Assembly: GCF_031456545.1 (NCBI RefSeq)
Contig: NZ_JAVDUV010000001.1
Span: forward strand, 1,798,001 to 1,862,000
DNA: 64,000 nt
Source of the DNA: Agromyces sp. 3263
GTDB lineage: Bacteria > Actinomycetota > Actinomycetes > Actinomycetales > Microbacteriaceae
Direction of reading: 5' to 3'
The position numbers were made by a program, and so were the translations under genes. Of the stretch, positions 7,121-15,834 are shown in pieces; position 1 is the first letter of the stretch; each line of letters begins with the position of its first letter. The notes under the pieces are model-generated. The model did no database searches and was not told where the DNA came from. It worked only from the letters and a program-made list of their open reading frames with translations.

Positions 7121-10027
7121 TTGCCCGAGATCAGCGCCCGCCATCGCCCCCCTCCCCGGCCTTCATCGTCGGCCTCGGCGCTCGTGGGCCGCGACCGCGA
7201 CCTGGATCTCCTGCGCACCGCGCTCAGCACGACCCCGTCCCTCACGATCGTCGAAGGCGAGGCGGGCATCGGCAAGAGCCGACTGGTGCGCGAGGTGGCC
7301 GCCGACCCGGCGCTGTCCTGGATGCTCGTGCTCATCGGACAGTGCGAGCAGTTGCATGAACCGTTCCCACTCGGCCCGGTGCTCGACGCGCTCCGGCAGG
7401 CCGCGCCGGCGATCAGGCCCGAGGCATTGGGAGCGGTCACCGGAGCGCTCGCCCCCCTCATGCCCGAGCTCGCGCACCTCCTGCCACCCCCGCCGCCCCC
7501 CGTCGCCGAGCCCGGTGCCGCCCGGCACCAGGTGTTCCGTGCCGTGGCCGAACTGCTGGAGCACCTGGGGCCGGTGGCGCTCGTCATCGAGGACGCGCAC
7601 TGGGCCGACGGCGGCACCCTCGACCTGCTCCGATTCCTGGCCTTCCACCAGCCGCCGAACCTCGCGGTGCTCCTGACCGCCCGAGCGGAGTCGGGGCCCC
7701 TGCCGGTCGGCGAAGCCTTCGCCCGGGCCCCCGCCGGCCCGGCGACCATGCTCAGGCCGGCGCCGCTCGACGCCGCCGAGGTGCGGGAGCTCGCACGGCA
7801 GGTGCTGGGAGTCGACCTGTCGGCACGCGTCGCCGAGGAGCTGCGGGAGAAGACGGGCGGCATCCCGTTCGTGCTCGAAGAGGTGCTCCGCACGCTGCTC
7901 GAGCGCCTGCCCGAGAGCCTCGAACTGCTGGACGGCCTCACCGTGCCGACCGCGCTGCGCGAGGTGGTGCTGCAGCGGCTGTCGGTGCTCGACCCGTTGG
8001 CCCGCGAGATCGTGGGCGTGGCGTCGGTGCTGTCCCGTCGCGTTGATGTCGAACTGCTCGCCGCCGTCGCCGAGCGCTCCACCCGCGAGGTGGTAGGCGC
8101 CATCGCGAGCGCCCAGGCCGTCGGCCTGCTGCAGGACGAGGATGATCGACCGCAGTTCCGGCACGCACTCGCCCAGCAGGTCGTGTACGAGAGCCTCCCG
8201 GCCACGAGTCGGCGCTGGCTTCATCAGCGGGCGACGGCGGCGATCTCGGCGCGCCCCGGCCCTGTCCCCAGCGCGCGGCTGGCATATCACAGCAAGCGGG
8301 CGGGGAACACGACCGAGTTCGTCCACTACGCCGAGCAGGCGGCGGATCTCGCCGCCACGAACGGGGACGACTCGGCGGCCGCCCGGTTCCTCCTCGAGGT
8401 GGTCGAGTCCGGTCGGGTGCCGCTCGCCGTCCGGGTGAGGCTGGCCGGGAAGCTCGGTCGCGTGGCGGTCGACGGACTCGCGCACGCTGAGGCCGTGCCC
8501 ATCCTCACTCGCCTGTTGGAGGTCGGCTCGCTTGCGCCGGCGGTGCGTGGCGAGTTGCGCTTCGCGTTGGGTCGGATGCTGCGCCAGCAGGGGCTGGCCC
8601 GAGCCGGCTTCGACCAGATCCGGATGTCGCTGCCCGACCTGCAGGATCGACCGGCCTTGGCGGCCAGGGCGCTCGCGGTGCTGGCGGTGCCCGAGATCGC
8701 CGTGGGCGCGCACGTCGACGCGCACGCCGCCTGGGGCGAGCAGGCCGAGGAGGCGGCGCGGCTGAGCGGGGACGCCGCGGTACACCTCGCCGTGCGGATC
8801 GCCCGCACGTCCCTCCTGCTGGAGCAGGGCGATCCCGGGGCCTGGCGAGCGATCGACGAGGTCCGGAACGGCGCGGCGCTCGCGTCGAATCCGCGCGAGC
8901 ACACCCGCGCCTGCCTCAACTGGGCGCAGGGTGCACTGCACGTCGGACACGTCCACCGCGCCGACGCGCTGATCGCCGAGGCGAAGCGGGTCGCGGCTCG
9001 CGCCGACTACGTGAGGGTGGCTGGCGTGATCGACCTGGTGTCGCTCGCGACCGACTTCTTCGCCGGACGGTGGGCGACGATCGCCGAGCGCGTGGACGCA
9101 TTCGTCGACGAGCCGACCGAGTTCGGGGGCGCGGTGGTCGACGCCCGACTGCTGCAGGCTGCGCTGCTTGCCTCCACCGGCAGTGCCGTCGAGGCGGCTC
9201 GGGCACTGCGGGGCGTCATCAACGACGCCGAGGACGTCGGCGTGGTCTGGCCGCTGGTGGCTGCACGGACGACCCTGGCGCGGTTGCTACTGGTGGTCGA
9301 CGATCCGGCGGCGGCCCACGAGCAGGCGACCCTGGCGCTCGACCTGGTCCGGGCGAAGGGGCTGTGGGCGTGGGCGGGCGAGCCGGTGCAGTGCATCGTC
9401 GAGGCACGGGCAGCGCTCGGCGGGCCGGCCAGCGCCCTGCCGCTGATGGACGAGCTGGAGACCGGGGTCACGGGGGCGGACGCCCCGTCGGCGCGCGCGG
9501 CCCTGCTCGTCTGCCGGGCGATCATGGCCGAAGACGACGGCGTCGAGGCCGAGCGGATGCTCGAAGAGGCGCTGTCAATCGTGCAGCACGCCGGAGCGCG
9601 CGTGGCCGAGGCCAGGATCGCCGAGCGCCTGGGCACGTTCCTGCTCGAGCGCGGCGACGACCGCGGGTCGGCCTTGCTCGCGTCGGCGCTCGCGGTCTTC
9701 GGCGAGCTCGGTGCCCGCCGGGACTTCTCACGCGTCTCCCGGCGGATGCGCGAGCACGGGATCGCCATCCCGTCCCGGTGGCGGGGCGGGCGTCGGGCGC
9801 TCGGCGTCGAACTGTCCGAACGCGAACGCGAGGTCGTCGACCTGGCCGCCGCGGGCCTGACCAACAAGGAGATCGCGACCGAGCTCTTCCTCTCGATGCG
9901 CACCGTCGAGAGCCACATGTCGAAGGCGTTGCGGAAGCTCGGCGCCCGCTCGCGACGTGACCTGGCCGAGGCGCTGCAGGAGCCCCTGGCGCCGACCGGG
10001 ACGTCGCCGGCTGCCGCCCGCGCCTAG
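7121..10027 (+). CDS. Large ATPase LuxR-family transcriptional regulator (LAL type)
   Basis: About 968 residues. An N-terminal AAA_16 ATPase opens with LVGRDRDLDLL, then the Walker A motif VEGEAGIGKSRLV and a Walker B-like VALVIEDAHWAD. A long alpha-helical, TPR-like middle follows. The end is a LuxR helix-turn-helix, with LSEREREVVDLAAAGLTNKE and RTVESHMSKALRKLG. Such LAL regulators act as ligand-responsive activators. The frame stays open upstream into the subtilase gene, so the start is uncertain: TTG at 7121 is chosen because it follows GGGAG and leaves a short N-terminus, while GTG at 7184 would cut into the ATPase domain. It is divergent from the subtilase, so local control of that gene is plausible but unproven. 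Confidence 0.88.
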   Translation: MPEISARHRPPPRPSSSASALVGRDRDLDLLRTALSTTPSLTIVEGEAGIGKSRLVREVAADPALSWMLVLIGQCEQLHEPFPLGPVLDALRQAAPAIRPEALGAVTGALAPLMPELAHLLPPPPPPVAEPGAARHQVFRAVAELLEHLGPVALVIEDAHWADGGTLDLLRFLAFHQPPNLAVLLTARAESGPLPVGEAFARAPAGPATMLRPAPLDAAEVRELARQVLGVDLSARVAEELREKTGGIPFVLEEVLRTLLERLPESLELLDGLTVPTALREVVLQRLSVLDPLAREIVGVASVLSRRVDVELLAAVAERSTREVVGAIASAQAVGLLQDEDDRPQFRHALAQQVVYESLPATSRRWLHQRATAAISARPGPVPSARLAYHSKRAGNTTEFVHYAEQAADLAATNGDDSAAARFLLEVVESGRVPLAVRVRLAGKLGRVAVDGLAHAEAVPILTRLLEVGSLAPAVRGELRFALGRMLRQQGLARAGFDQIRMSLPDLQDRPALAARALAVLAVPEIAVGAHVDAHAAWGEQAEEAARLSGDAAVHLAVRIARTSLLLEQGDPGAWRAIDEVRNGAALASNPREHTRACLNWAQGALHVGHVHRADALIAEAKRVAARADYVRVAGVIDLVSLATDFFAGRWATIAERVDAFVDEPTEFGGAVVDARLLQAALLASTGSAVEAARALRGVINDAEDVGVVWPLVAARTTLARLLLVVDDPAAAHEQATLALDLVRAKGLWAWAGEPVQCIVEARAALGGPASALPLMDELETGVTGADAPSARAALLVCRAIMAEDDGVEAERMLEEALSIVQHAGARVAEARIAERLGTFLLERGDDRGSALLASALAVFGELGARRDFSRVSRRMREHGIAIPSRWRGGRRALGVELSEREREVVDLAAAGLTNKEIATELFLSMRTVESHMSKALRKLGARSRRDLAEALQEPLAPTGTSPAAARA

Positions 10028-10914
10028 AAGCCGACCTCGCCGACGAGCTCGCCGAACAGCTCCTCGGCGTCGCACTCGAGCCGCTGCCGCGTGAACCAGT
10101 CGCACACGTTCACGCAGTCGCGGTGCAGCAGGTCGAACCCCTGCGGGTTCGAGACGAGATCGACGATCTGCGGCAGGTCGATGGCGACGACGCGGCCGTG
10201 GTGCACGAGCAGGTTGTAGGGCGAGAGGTCGCCGTGCGCGAGCCCGGCGCGGGCGAGGAGCCGCATGAAGTCGACGACCTGGTGGAACAGCTCCCGCAGC
10301 TCCGCGGCATCCGCTCGCACCTGCGCGAGCCGTGGCGCCGCGACCCGGCCGTCGCCGATGAACTCCATGAGCACCTCGGTGTCGTGCACCTGCACCGGGT
10401 ACGGCACGGATGCCCCGAGCTCGGTCAGCCGGGTCAGCGCGTCGAACTCCGCGTAGGCCCACTGCACGCGGGCGACCGCGCGACCGAACGAGGTGCCCTT
10501 GGCCACGGCGCGCACGTCGCGGGTGCGACGCAGGCCACGGCCCTCGGTGTAGATCGCCGAACGGTGGAAGTCGGAGTGCTCGCTCGTGCGATACCGCTTC
10601 GCGGCGAGCAGCACGCGGTTGCCCGGCACGTCGGGCGGGGCATCCGGGATCGCGCGCTCGATCAGCTCGAGGTTCGCCTCCTTGCCGGTCTTGACGACGC
10701 CGAGCTCGGTGTCGATCGCGGCGGCGGAGGTGACGAGCCAGTCGGGGCGGGGTTCGGGGCCGCGCTCGGTGGGGATGGTCGCCGGCCAGGTGGACCAGCG
10801 CTGTCCCTCGCCGGGCTCGGCGGCCTGGAATGCGAGGGAGTCGGATGCCGCGCCGAACGGCGTGGCGGAACGGGTGCTCGAGGGGGTGTCGTCGAGCGAC
10901 GAGAGGAAGGTCAC
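10024..10914 (-). CDS. RIO1-type serine protein kinase/ATPase
   Basis: 296 residues. The RIO signature is intact: VVKTGKEANLEL replaces the glycine-rich loop, AAKRYR carries the ATP-binding Lys, HGDLSPYNLLV is the catalytic loop and AIDLPQIVD the metal-binding Asp. In eukaryotes and archaea RIO1 acts in late small-subunit ribosome maturation; the role of bacterial homologues is poorly known. The GTG start has GGAG 5 bases upstream, and that GGAG can pair into a small hairpin. A 20-codon leader ORF and a good promoter lie just upstream. The 3' end overlaps the stop of the LuxR regulator by 4 bases. Confidence 0.9.
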   Translation of the reverse strand: MTFLSSLDDTPSSTRSATPFGAASDSLAFQAAEPGEGQRWSTWPATIPTERGPEPRPDWLVTSAAAIDTELGVVKTGKEANLELIERAIPDAPPDVPGNRVLLAAKRYRTSEHSDFHRSAIYTEGRGLRRTRDVRAVAKGTSFGRAVARVQWAYAEFDALTRLTELGASVPYPVQVHDTEVLMEFIGDGRVAAPRLAQVRADAAELRELFHQVVDFMRLLARAGLAHGDLSPYNLLVHHGRVVAIDLPQIVDLVSNPQGFDLLHRDCVNVCDWFTRQRLECDAEELFGELVGEVGF

Positions 10915-10919
10915 GGTGT

Positions 10920-10935
10920 CTCCGAGGTTGCGGAG
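10920..10935 (-). promoter_or_regulatory. Small hairpin covering the RIO kinase ribosome-binding site
   Basis: On the minus strand CTCCG, six bases, then CGGAG can form a 5-bp stem whose 3' arm contains the GGAG Shine-Dalgarno of the RIO gene. It lies between the leader ORF stop and the GTG start. The stem is short, so a regulatory role is only a suggestion. Confidence 0.3.
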
Positions 10936-10959
10936 GCCACCGACGTGCCGGCCTTGCGG

Positions 10960-11022
10960 CTACGGGCGGGAGGCCTCACAGGAAAGGGTGTCTGCGATGC
11001 GCGCGACGACGATGACGTTCAT
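10960..11022 (-). CDS. 20-residue putative leader peptide before RIO kinase
   Basis: ATG at 11022 reads MNVIVVARIADTLSCEASRP and stops with TAG. It is preceded by AAAGGAGA, one of the best ribosome-binding sites in the window, at 6 bases' spacing, and by a TGGACA-N18-TATGCT promoter about 50 bases further up. The stop lies 45 bases before the RIO kinase GTG. Too short for ordinary gene callers. No run of a single amino acid codon that would signal classical attenuation is visible; there is one Cys codon. It could be a leader whose translation controls the kinase, or a small protein in its own right. Confidence 0.5.
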   Translation of the reverse strand: MNVIVVARIADTLSCEASRP

Positions 11023-11076
11023 CGGACTCTCCTTTCGCCTCGGTGCTGCGGATGCCGCGACTGCGGCCAAGACGCG

Positions 11077-11106
11077 AGCATACGCCTCGCGTGGCGCCGG
11101 TGTCCA
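11077..11106 (-). promoter_or_regulatory. Sigma70-like promoter for leader peptide and RIO kinase
   Basis: Read on the minus strand: TGGACA (5 of 6 to the -35 consensus) at 11106-11101, 18 bases, then TATGCT (4 of 6) at 11082-11077. Transcription should begin near 11070, about 50 bases before the leader ATG. Confidence 0.55.
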
Positions 11107-11129
11107 GAGCCGGTTCGGCGATCGGCCGC

Positions 11130-11579
11130 TCAAGGGACCGAGCAGCTCGACAGGACATCGAGCACGACGGTCGCGAACGACAGCGTCCCGGTCTTCGCCG
11201 TGGACTCCCACCCGCCCGGCCCGACCGCGTACAGCGAGAACGTGCCCGAGCCAAGGCCGAGCAGCCCGGTGCTGAGGGTCACGGAGGTCGCGGCGGGTGC
11301 GAGGGTGCCCGACCCGGAGAGCGCACCGGTGACCGTCCAGCGGTAGCCGGTCCTCGTGAGGCCGCCTGCTGGTGCCGTCCAGTTGTAGGTGACCGGCTGC
11401 AGCAGCCCCGCCGTGCAGGTCATCGTGGTCACGGGGGTCACCGAGCCGGCCGCGAACGACCCGGTCCCGACCTCGGTGTCGCTCCACGCGGCATCCGTCT
11501 GCGCCGTGGTGGTGCAGAGCGCGACGGATGCCGCGACGAGCAGCACCCCGGCCGCTGCAACGCGTTGCCGGCGGGTCAT
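11130..11579 (-). CDS. SipW-dependent-type exported protein C
   Basis: 149 residues from an ATG whose TGA-overlap (ATGA, 11576-11579) with the signal peptidase gene fixes the start and implies translational coupling. The N-terminus is MTRRQR, a hydrophobic segment, then AAWSDTEVGTGSFAAG, the motif following the cleavage region of SipW-dependent proteins such as TasA and camelysin. The remainder is Thr/Ser/Gly-rich and probably all-beta, with two Cys (CTAG and SSC near the end). It is last in a four-gene cassette. Expected to be cleaved by the neighbouring signal peptidase and to sit outside the cell; fibre formation is inference from the family. Confidence 0.75.
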   Translation of the reverse strand: MTRRQRVAAAGVLLVAASVALCTTTAQTDAAWSDTEVGTGSFAAGSVTPVTTMTCTAGLLQPVTYNWTAPAGGLTRTGYRWTVTGALSGSGTLAPAATSVTLSTGLLGLGSGTFSLYAVGPGGWESTAKTGTLSFATVVLDVLSSCSVP

Positions 11580-12772
11580 CGCCCGAGCCTCCGCGCTCGC
11601 CGCAGGAGCAACGCGCCGACGCACGCCGAGGCCGCCGCGGCGGCGATCGGCACGGTCGCGTCGAGGCCCGTCGCGCCGAGGCCGGCACCCGAGCCGGGCG
11701 CCGTGCCGATCCGCACCTCATCGCCGGAGCCGACCGCGTGGACCTCGAGGTCGGCGAGCCCGGCGGCGTCGGAGCCCGACACGGGCATCGTGACGAGGAA
11801 CCGGATCCAGCGCTGCTCGGCGGTGGTCATGGTGAGCAACTCCTGGGCCACGCCGTCCACGGGAAGCGGCTCCGGGGCGAGCAGCGGCACCGGGTCGTCG
11901 CAGGCGCCGCCCGTCCAGCGCACCGCGCACCAGCTCGCCTCGACCACGAGCCCCAGCCCGGCGTCCCCGCTGCCGATCATGCCGACGTCGATGGTGCCCG
12001 GCTCGGGCGCGTCGGCGGAGATGCCGACCTCCCACGCGACCGTGTCGCCGGGCGTCATGCGCTGCATCAGCTCTGGATCGCCGATCGCGGTCAGGCGCAG
12101 CACCTGCCCCTGCACGACCGACTCCTCGACCGCCGCCGAGGCGGACATCGGTGCCTGCGCCACGGTGGCCGCCGCGACCGCGAGGAGGGCGATCACGAGC
12201 GACGCCGTAGTCGCCGTCGTGCTTGCCGGCTCCCGCGGATCGACGGGCGGCGGCGGCGGTGGCTCGCGGCGACGTCGCGGCCAGAACGCCCACACCACGA
12301 GCGCGGTCGCGCCCACGGTGAGGCCGCCGATGACGGCCGGATGCCCCATCGAGCCGATCACCGGCGCGACACCCGGCACCGACGCGAGCACGATCCGAGC
12401 CGTCGGCACCTCGTAGGGCTGCGGGTCGTCGACGGGATTCGCGTCCCCGCGGAGCGTGAGTCGTCGCGCACCGCCGGCTCCCCCGTCGTCGATCGCGACG
12501 ATCCGGTGCGTCACCGGCAGGCGACCGGGCCGGTCGACCGTCACCACGTCGCCGACATGGAGCTCGCCGACGGGCACCTCGCGGACGAGCGCCGCGGAGC
12601 CCGCCGGGATGGTCGGGCTCATCGACCCCGTGCGGAACAGCACGATGCCCACGTCGAACAGCAGCGCGGCGACCACGAGCAGGATGCACGCCGCCCCGGC
12701 GATGGCCGCGAGCGTGAGCAGCGCGTCGCCCGCGACCGAGGTCACGGAGCGGGAACGGCGCGCACGCGGCAT
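11576..12772 (-). CDS. SipW-type signal peptidase I fused to an extracellular domain with sortase-like tail
   Basis: 398 residues. The first 170 are an ER-type signal peptidase I: a membrane segment (about 17-45), catalytic Ser50 in TGSMSPTIP, and His89 in LPVTHRIVAID in place of the usual Lys, as in Bacillus SipW. After a second membrane segment (about 138-160) come RRRREPPPPPP, another hydrophobic stretch (about 185-205), a predicted extracellular beta-rich domain (about 215-360), and a C-terminus of LGATG, a hydrophobic stretch and RRARRLGR. That tail resembles a sortase or membrane-anchor signal. SipW itself has no such second half. It lies between substrate-like genes and overlaps the next gene as ATGA. 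Confidence 0.85.
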   Translation of the reverse strand: MPRARRSRSVTSVAGDALLTLAAIAGAACILLVVAALLFDVGIVLFRTGSMSPTIPAGSAALVREVPVGELHVGDVVTVDRPGRLPVTHRIVAIDDGGAGGARRLTLRGDANPVDDPQPYEVPTARIVLASVPGVAPVIGSMGHPAVIGGLTVGATALVVWAFWPRRRREPPPPPPVDPREPASTTATTASLVIALLAVAAATVAQAPMSASAAVEESVVQGQVLRLTAIGDPELMQRMTPGDTVAWEVGISADAPEPGTIDVGMIGSGDAGLGLVVEASWCAVRWTGGACDDPVPLLAPEPLPVDGVAQELLTMTTAEQRWIRFLVTMPVSGSDAAGLADLEVHAVGSGDEVRIGTAPGSGAGLGATGLDATVPIAAAAASACVGALLLRRARRLGR

Positions 12773-12779
12773 CCGTCGG

Positions 12780-13421
12780 TCACCCGGTCGAGGCGGCGTT
12801 GAACTGCCACGTCACCGTCGCGGACGTGCCCTGGAAGGTGTTCGCCGCATTGGGCGCGACCTGCACCTCGAAGCAGAACCCGAGCTGGGCGCCGGCGGCG
12901 CCGATCGGATTCGCGACCGCGGACGCCGGCACCTGCGTGACGGGCAGGTAGGTCGACGCGCCGCCGGCGATGAACGCCGGCGTGCCGGTGAACGCCGCGG
13001 CCGCGCACGTCGACGTCGGGTTCGCCGACGCCATGCGCACCGCCCGGTACTGGAGGGCGCCGACGAGGCCGCCGCCGTTGTTCGCGACGGCCGCCAGCGC
13101 GACCGTGCCGCCGACCGTCGAGGTGGTCGTCGTGCGGACGTTGAGCCAGGCGTACGTCGAGGTGCCGGGCGACATCGCGGTCGCGGCGAACGACAGCGTC
13201 GCGCCCGGCGCGGTCGTGTTGCTCGCATACGTCGGCGACCCGGCGCTCTGCGACTCCGTGCCGAACACGCTCGCGGCGAAGCTGCCGGTGGCCTGCTCGC
13301 TGTCGTTCCAGGCGGCGAGCGTCACCGTGGCGCCGACGCCCAGCACGAGTCCGCCGGCGAGCACGGCGCGCCAGATGCGGCTGCGCCGTCCCCGCTCCGG
13401 CGCCTCGACGTGGATTCCCAT
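12780..13421 (-). CDS. SipW-dependent-type exported protein B
   Basis: 213 residues from ATG at 13421; the frame is open upstream but the MGIHVEAPERGRRSR start is 5 bases after the preceding stop and matches its paralogue's layout. A basic start and hydrophobic segment (VLAGGLVLGVGATVTLAAW) lead into AAWNDSEQATGSFAAS, nearly identical to protein A of the same cassette. The mature part is Ala/Thr/Ser-rich, likely beta, with two Cys (TSTCAAA and GFCFEV) in places parallel to protein A. Probable substrate of the adjacent signal peptidase; surface or fibre role inferred from TasA-type relatives. Confidence 0.8.
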   Translation of the reverse strand: MGIHVEAPERGRRSRIWRAVLAGGLVLGVGATVTLAAWNDSEQATGSFAASVFGTESQSAGSPTYASNTTAPGATLSFAATAMSPGTSTYAWLNVRTTTTSTVGGTVALAAVANNGGGLVGALQYRAVRMASANPTSTCAAAAFTGTPAFIAGGASTYLPVTQVPASAVANPIGAAGAQLGFCFEVQVAPNAANTFQGTSATVTWQFNAASTG

Positions 13422-13426
13422 TGCGG

Positions 13427-14068
13427 CTACGGCAGCGGGTCGGTCGACTCGCCGAGGAACTCCCACGTCACCGTGCCGGTCTGCGCGGCCGGGAGCGTGG
13501 AGCTCGCGGTGACGACGAAGCACAGGTTCACGGGGTCGGTCACCGCCGTGAGCTCGAACACCGCGGCGGGCGTCGGGCTCGCGACCGGCTGGTCGGTGAC
13601 GAGCGCCGTGCCCGACGGCGGCGTCGCCGCTGAGCACGTCGCACCGAACGTGGCGCCCACGTCGTAGAGCGAGTACGTGAGCTCAGCGCCGATCGTGCCC
13701 GACGTGGTGCTCGCGAGGTCGACGGATGCCTCGTAGGTCGAGTCCGACGAGAGCTGCACCGCGAACGGTGCGTAGACGACGGCACCCGGACTCAGCAGGT
13801 CGGCGTCGACCGCGAAGGCGAGCGGTTTGCCCGGCGCCGTCTCGGAGCTGCTGAACGCCGTGCCGTCGAGGCTGCCCTCGAGCTCGAACTGGCCCGACCC
13901 GAACGTGCCCGTCGCGAACTCAGAGTCGTTCCACACGGCGAGCGTGACCGCGGCCCCCACGCCGAGCACCAGCCCGCCCGCGAGGATCGCGAGCATCTTG
14001 CGGCGACGATCTCCCGGCCGTGCCGGACTCGTCGTCGATTCGTTGCGTGTTGCAGTCTGCATTCCCAT
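13427..14068 (-). CDS. SipW-dependent-type exported protein A, first gene of the cassette
   Basis: 213 residues. The ATG is preceded by GGGGGAGG at 5 bases' spacing. After MGMQTATRNESTT and RRRK comes the segment ILAGGLVLGVGAAVTLAVW, then VWNDSEFATGTFGSGQF, the hallmark of SipW-processed proteins. The mature chain holds two Cys (ATCSA and NLCFVV) and ends TGTVTWEFLGE, matching TSATVTWQFNA at the end of protein B, so A and B are clear paralogues. A TAGGCT -10-like box lies at 14140-14135 on this strand, about 65 bases upstream. Its product should be exported and cut by the peptidase encoded two genes on. Confidence 0.8.
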   Translation of the reverse strand: MGMQTATRNESTTSPARPGDRRRKMLAILAGGLVLGVGAAVTLAVWNDSEFATGTFGSGQFELEGSLDGTAFSSSETAPGKPLAFAVDADLLSPGAVVYAPFAVQLSSDSTYEASVDLASTTSGTIGAELTYSLYDVGATFGATCSAATPPSGTALVTDQPVASPTPAAVFELTAVTDPVNLCFVVTASSTLPAAQTGTVTWEFLGESTDPLP

Positions 14069-14250
14069 GAGCGCCTCCCCCGCGCGCCGGGCATACGGTT
14101 CCCCCGAAGCGGGTCCCCCAACCCGATGGGGCCGAGCCTAGCCCTCGGCCGGCCCGAAGCGCGAGGGGGTCATCGATTACGGCGCCCGACACGTGAGCGG
14201 ATGCCCCAGCGCCTCTATCGGCGGCGACCGCGAGTGTGGTTGGGTGAGCC

Positions 14251-15834
14251 ATGAGCGCAGGGCAGGGCGCCACGGCGCCGTTCAACGGACGACTTGCCAT
14301 CCTCCTCGCGATGGCGATGTTCGTGCTGGTCGTCGACACCTCGCTGATGAACGTGTCGATCTCGGCCGTGGTGCACGACCTCGACACCACGGTCAGCGGC
14401 GTGCAGGGGGCGATCGCCCTCGAGGCGCTGGTCTCGGCGGCATTCATCCTGATCGGCGGCAAGACCGGCGATCTCATCGGCCGCAAGCTCGCCTACGTGC
14501 TCGGCCTGCTCGGCTACGCGATCGGCGCCATCGCGATGGTGTTCGCCCAGGACCTCACGGCGATCATCATCTTCTGGGCGATCATCGGCGGCATCGGCGC
14601 ATCCTTGCTTCTGCCCGCGATGCAATCGCTCATCCACGGCAACTTCGAGGGCGCCCAGCAGAAGCGGGTGTACGCGCTCGTCGGGGCATCAGCTGCCATC
14701 GCCGCCGCAGTCGGACCGCTGCTCGGCGGATTCATCACGACCTTCCTCTCGTGGCGCGTCGGCTTCGCGCTCGAGGCCGTCATCATCGCCGTCGTCCTGG
14801 CCGGCATCGGGCTGGTGAAGGACGTGCCGTACCACGGCGACCGCTCGATCGACCTCGTCGGCGCCTTGCTCTCCATCGTCGGCATGGGCGGCGTCGTGAC
14901 CGGCATCCTCGTCTGGCAGGAGGGCGGCGGCTACGTCGGGCTCATCATCGGCATCGGCGTACTCGCCCTCGGGCTGCTCGTCTTCTGGCTGCGCACCCGC
15001 AAGCGCCGCGGCAAGCCCACGCTCCTCGATCCCGCGCTCTTCGAGTCGAGGATGTTCCGCGCCGGGGCCAGCGGTCAGCTGCTGCAGCAGATCACGCTCG
15101 GCGGCACGATGATCGTGCTCCCGATCTACCTGCAGATGGTGTTCGAGTACAACGCCCTCCAGGCGGGACTCTCCATCGCGCCGCTCTCGCTCAGCATGTT
15201 CGCGGTCGCGCTGCTCGCCGGGCGCGGACTCACGCAGCGTCCCTCGAACATCATCCTCTGGGGCTTCGTGCTCGTCGTGGCGGGCCTCGCGATCCTCGTG
15301 CCGCTCGTGCCCATCGCCGACTCGGGCTGGTACCTCACCATCCCGCTCATCATCTCGGGCAGCGGCCTCGGCCTGCTCGTCTCGCAGCTGAACAACTACA
15401 CGCTCTCGCCGATCTCCGACGAGCGCGTGAGCGAGGCGGCGGGCGTCAACTCGGCGGCCGGCTCGTTCGGCCTCTCGTTCGGACTCGCCTTCGCCGGCGC
15501 GATCATGCTCGCGACGCTGGCCTTCACGTTCACTGCGAGCGCCGACGCGAGCACCGTGCTCTCGACGGAGGAGCAGCAGCAGGTCTCATCGGTGCTCGAG
15601 GAGGATGCCGAGATCATGACCAACACCGGGCTCGCGGAACTGCTCGTCGGCCAGACGCCCGAGGTGCAGGAGGAGATCCTCGCGATCAACGCGGATTCCC
15701 GCATCATCTCCCTGCAGGTGGCGCTGCTCGTGCCGATCCTCGCGGGTCTGCTCGGTGTGCTCAACGCGTTCCGCATGCGGCGCCTGCCCGACCCGAAGCC
15801 CTCCGCGGCTGCGGAGGGAACCATGCTCGGCTAG
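14251..15834 (+). CDS. MFS multidrug-type transporter, DHA2 (14-TM) family
   Basis: 527 residues with about 14 hydrophobic segments. The first ends VVDTSLMNVSISAV, the motif-D1-like opening of DHA2 antiporters (usually LDxTIVNVALP), and GGKTGDLIGRKLAYVLG is the conserved loop 2-3 motif A. A large extracytoplasmic loop (about 420-470) before the last helix is typical of this subfamily. Members use proton influx to expel drugs, dyes or lipids; the substrate here is unknown. Divergent from the SipW cassette with 182 bases between. The stop overlaps the end of the lipoprotein gene on the other strand. Confidence 0.85.
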   Translation: MSAGQGATAPFNGRLAILLAMAMFVLVVDTSLMNVSISAVVHDLDTTVSGVQGAIALEALVSAAFILIGGKTGDLIGRKLAYVLGLLGYAIGAIAMVFAQDLTAIIIFWAIIGGIGASLLLPAMQSLIHGNFEGAQQKRVYALVGASAAIAAAVGPLLGGFITTFLSWRVGFALEAVIIAVVLAGIGLVKDVPYHGDRSIDLVGALLSIVGMGGVVTGILVWQEGGGYVGLIIGIGVLALGLLVFWLRTRKRRGKPTLLDPALFESRMFRAGASGQLLQQITLGGTMIVLPIYLQMVFEYNALQAGLSIAPLSLSMFAVALLAGRGLTQRPSNIILWGFVLVVAGLAILVPLVPIADSGWYLTIPLIISGSGLGLLVSQLNNYTLSPISDERVSEAAGVNSAAGSFGLSFGLAFAGAIMLATLAFTFTASADASTVLSTEEQQQVSSVLEEDAEIMTNTGLAELLVGQTPEVQEEILAINADSRIISLQVALLVPILAGLLGVLNAFRMRRLPDPKPSAAAEGTMLG

